A stretch of 64,000 nt of DNA. It comes from PSRI01 sp041484195 (GTDB lineage: Bacteria; Bacteroidota; Bacteroidia; Chitinophagales; Chitinophagaceae). Positions within the stretch are counted from its first letter, which is position 1. Each line of letters starts with the position of its first letter. The stretch is from NCBI GenBank assembly GCA_041484195.1, contig JBGPHC010000019.1, positions 1-64,000 on the forward strand, written 5' to 3'. Under the pieces are notes generated by a model that saw only the letters and a list, made by a program, of their open reading frames with translations, ran no database searches and was not told the DNA's origin. Made by a program: the position numbers and the translations under genes. Shown here one piece after another: positions 61,315 through 64,000 of this stretch.

Positions 61315-64000
61315 ATGAGAAAAACTCTATCACTGTTCACTGCATTCCTATTATGCGGAATGCTGGTGTTAGCACAGGTCAAAACTGTTACGGGAACGGT
61401 AACAGATGAAAACGGGAATCCTGTTCCATTCGCTACGGTTGTAGTGAAGGGTTCGCGGTCCGGCGTTTCAGCAGATGCGGATGGGCATTTTGCCATCAAA
61501 GCGAAAGAAGGTGATGTTCTGGTTTTCAGTGCATCCGGCCTGACTCCTAAAGAAGTAACGGTTGGTTCCTCAAACGTTATTAATGTTCCCCTCGCCAAAA
61601 GTTCTTCTTCCACCCTGGAGGAAGTTGTGGTTACAAGCGCTTTCGGTATAAAAAAGGCCCAGAGGGTAACACCTTTCAGCGCTCAGGTAATCAATTCGGA
61701 TGCCCTTAATATCACGCGCCAGACCAATGTGAACAATGCATTGGCGGGCAAAGTGGCGGGTGTTCAAACGAGAAGCCAGTCGGCTGCAAAATTAAATACA
61801 GAAGCTTTTCTTCGTATTCGTGGAGGATTGGGAATGGGTGATATCCAGCCGATATATGTTGTGGACGGTACCATCACCAGTTCATTTGATATCAATCCAG
61901 ATGATATTGAAGACATCTCGGTGTTGAAAGGTGCCAATGCAACAGCATTGTTCGGCGGTGCTGCATCCGGTGGCGCCATTGTTATCACATCGCGTAAAAA
62001 AATGGGGCGCAATGGAGTTGGAATTGAAATCAATTCCGGGGTCACAGCAGACAAGGTTTATATCATGCCTCATTATCAGAATCTATATGCTGGCGGTTCA
62101 TTGGCAGATTTGACTCAATTCAACTGGGTTGCAGGCGATCCTGACGAATGGAAAGCATTGGATGGCAAATATTTTCCTGATTACACCGATGATGCCAGTT
62201 GGGGCCCCAGGATGGCCGGCCAGGAATATATACCCTGGTACGCATGGTATCCCGGAACCAATCTCTCCTACAAAACGGCAAAGCTCGTTGCGCAACCCGA
62301 CAATGCAAGGGATTTCTGGCAAACAGGAATTACTTCAAACAACAACATTAGCTTTGGTAAGAGTGGCCAGGGGTATAATTTCAGGGCTTCCTATACCAAT
62401 CAGTACGTTAGAGGTATTATTCCAAATTCCAGTTCTAACAGGAATACTGTATTTATTACAGGAAGCTATGACCTGAACAGTCATTTCACCGTAGCCGCTA
62501 ATGTGAATTTCAGCGGTAATATCATTAAAGGTGAATTCGATGACCAATATGCAAACCAGTCCTCTGGTTCTTTCAGTTCCTGGTTTCACAGGGACTTAGA
62601 CTTGAAGCTGGAAAAGTCTCTAAGGGGTCTGAAATCTCCATTTGGAACCCTGGCAACCTGGAACCTCAGGTTCAATCCCGATGGATACAATCCCAATAAT
62701 CCGGATGATTTCTACAAGGCCAATTACTGGTATAATCACTATGCTTATTTTGATAATATTGACAATACCTATAACAGGAATAAGTTTTTCGGAGACGCGT
62801 CATTAACCTATAAGCTCAACGATAATTTCAGGGTGAAGGGTACAGTTCGTAAGAACCAGTTTAATGGCTATTACGAAAACATCACCCGTTCGTTGCTTGA
62901 AGCCAGTGGACTTCAAACAGGCATACTGGGTAGCTATTCAACTGGTAATCAAACACAGGTTGAATACACCTATGAAGGTCTGGCTTCTTACAATCAGAAA
63001 TTCGGTGATTTCAATGTTTCCGCCAATGTGGGTGGAAGCGTTTATACATACAAATACAATGATGTAACTGCCAATACCAATAATGGTTTGAACGTGCCTG
63101 ATCTATATGCCATCACCAACTCCAAATCAAATCCCAGCATTGGTAATACCAGATACAAATCTCAAACCAATTCTGTTTTCGGTCAGGGAGACCTGGAATA
63201 TAAGAAACTGGCAAGTGTAACATTTGCGGTACGCCAGGATTTTAGTTCTACCCTCTCACCCACCAAGACAAATCTTGTCTATCCTTCAGCAGGTGCCAGT
63301 TTTGTGTTCACCGAGTTGATGAATGAATCTCCCAAATGGTTGAGTTTCGGTAGGGTATTTGGAAGTTGGGGAAAGAAACCGGCGCCTTTGAATATATACC
63401 AAACGAATTTTTCTTATGGAGTTAACCAATTCCTTTGGGGAAGCAATTTTCTGATGGGCACACCTGATGCCTATCCGAATCCAGCTTTACAGGGCGCCTT
63501 GAGTACAACTATTGAAGGCGGTCTGGACTTAAGGTTTATCAAGAATCGTTTGGGTTTGAACATTGTTTATTTCAATGAAACGGCCGATAAATTACCCGTG
63601 AACGTTAGTATAAGCGGTGTATCTGGTTTTACCAGCACTTCAGTGAACGCGGCTAAGGTGACGAGGACGGGCATTGAAACTATCGTTCAGGGCAAAGCTA
63701 TAGCGAATAAGAATTTCAATTGGGATATCAGCGCGACCTATAGCTACCTGATCAATAACCCGGTTAAGGAAATAGTTGAGGGATCTGACCAGATCCTGAT
63801 TCAGAATGGGCTTGGAACTGTAGCCGGTAATTCTTCCGGTGCTTTCACTACCCGTTTTGCACGCGCTTTCCTGGTGAAGGGAGAGGATTGGGGCCAATTG
63901 ATTGGTGGCGGTATCAAGAGGAATGCAGATGGCCAGCCGATTGTTGATCCCGCGACCGGACTTTATGTAAATGATGTAAATAAGAAATGGGGTTCAATTG
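61315..64000 (+). CDS. SusC/RagA-type TonB-linked outer-membrane protein (3' end outside window)
   Basis: At least 895 aa are readable without a stop to the window edge. Signal peptide (LFTAFLLCGMLVLAQ), carboxypeptidase-regulatory-like domain (about 25-100; VTGTVTDENGNPVPFATVVVKG), then the TonB plug (about 105-225): VNNALAGKVAGVQTRS, FLRIRGG, PIYVVDGT, IEDISVLKGANATALFG and GAIVITSRK. A beta-barrel with many aromatic strands follows. Such receptors import glycans or other polymers with a SusD-type lipoprotein, which would be expected just beyond the window. The substrate is unknown. Confidence 0.95.
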   Translation, partial: MRKTLSLFTAFLLCGMLVLAQVKTVTGTVTDENGNPVPFATVVVKGSRSGVSADADGHFAIKAKEGDVLVFSASGLTPKEVTVGSSNVINVPLAKSSSSTLEEVVVTSAFGIKKAQRVTPFSAQVINSDALNITRQTNVNNALAGKVAGVQTRSQSAAKLNTEAFLRIRGGLGMGDIQPIYVVDGTITSSFDINPDDIEDISVLKGANATALFGGAASGGAIVITSRKKMGRNGVGIEINSGVTADKVYIMPHYQNLYAGGSLADLTQFNWVAGDPDEWKALDGKYFPDYTDDASWGPRMAGQEYIPWYAWYPGTNLSYKTAKLVAQPDNARDFWQTGITSNNNISFGKSGQGYNFRASYTNQYVRGIIPNSSSNRNTVFITGSYDLNSHFTVAANVNFSGNIIKGEFDDQYANQSSGSFSSWFHRDLDLKLEKSLRGLKSPFGTLATWNLRFNPDGYNPNNPDDFYKANYWYNHYAYFDNIDNTYNRNKFFGDASLTYKLNDNFRVKGTVRKNQFNGYYENITRSLLEASGLQTGILGSYSTGNQTQVEYTYEGLASYNQKFGDFNVSANVGGSVYTYKYNDVTANTNNGLNVPDLYAITNSKSNPSIGNTRYKSQTNSVFGQGDLEYKKLASVTFAVRQDFSSTLSPTKTNLVYPSAGASFVFTELMNESPKWLSFGRVFGSWGKKPAPLNIYQTNFSYGVNQFLWGSNFLMGTPDAYPNPALQGALSTTIEGGLDLRFIKNRLGLNIVYFNETADKLPVNVSISGVSGFTSTSVNAAKVTRTGIETIVQGKAIANKNFNWDISATYSYLINNPVKEIVEGSDQILIQNGLGTVAGNSSGAFTTRFARAFLVKGEDWGQLIGGGIKRNADGQPIVDPATGLYVNDVNKKWGSI

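Overview
The window is a contiguous piece of a Bacteroidota chromosome, most like the Chitinophagaceae/Chitinophagales. Several things point there. The type IX secretion (T9SS) protein SprA sits directly behind ruvA. There is an exported protein with a gliding-motility-type C-terminal sorting domain, a SusC-type TonB-linked receptor, futalosine-pathway menaquinone genes, and the DUF4835/DUF4296 pair behind coaBC. Many genes also carry the phylum's TTTG ... TAnnTTTG promoter, and few carry a Shine-Dalgarno sequence. No prophage, insertion sequence, CRISPR array or complete tRNA was seen.

Layout. 1-664: end of a ribosomal RNA operon (23S 3' end, 5S, terminator). 801-3091: a stress pair on the minus strand, a glucosyl-3-phosphoglycerate synthase-like enzyme fused to a HAD phosphatase, followed by a universal stress protein. 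3645-5591: an RRM RNA-binding protein and the rpsF-rpsR-rplI operon. 5849-11205: htpG, a methyltransferase, recJ and a polyprenyl diphosphate synthase. 11383-16921: an OmpA-like protein, then bamD-rpoZ and coaBC-DUF4835-DUF4296. 16974-26417: a signalling island with four NarL-type response regulators, two short histidine kinases and three related multi-pass membrane proteins. 26465-31630: an aminotransferase-IV enzyme, mqnD-mqnB, a PTPS/QueD pseudogene beside an intact copy, folE and fabD. 31660-37562: an S41 protease lipoprotein, a GNAT enzyme, a trans-sulfuration enzyme, a DinB-like protein, fabH and ruvA. 37598-44848: sprA. 45061-51364: a secreted unknown, an SDR, and a tight operon of DUF4105 protein, alpha/beta hydrolase and T9SS cargo. 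51548-58191: guaB, dprA, a PorE-like protein, queE and folD. 58294-64000: two outer-membrane proteins and a SusC receptor cut by the window end.

How the genes fit together. Most of the window is housekeeping: ribosome, RNA polymerase omega, CoA, fatty acid, folate, GMP, menaquinone, queuosine precursors, and recombination (recJ, ruvA, dprA). A second theme is the cell envelope and T9SS (SprA, PorE-like, DUF4835, a sorting-domain cargo, BamD). The least explained part is the signalling island. Each membrane protein lies next to a kinase with almost no sensory region of its own, and two regulator genes share a 10-bp near-palindrome exactly 77 nt before their start codons.
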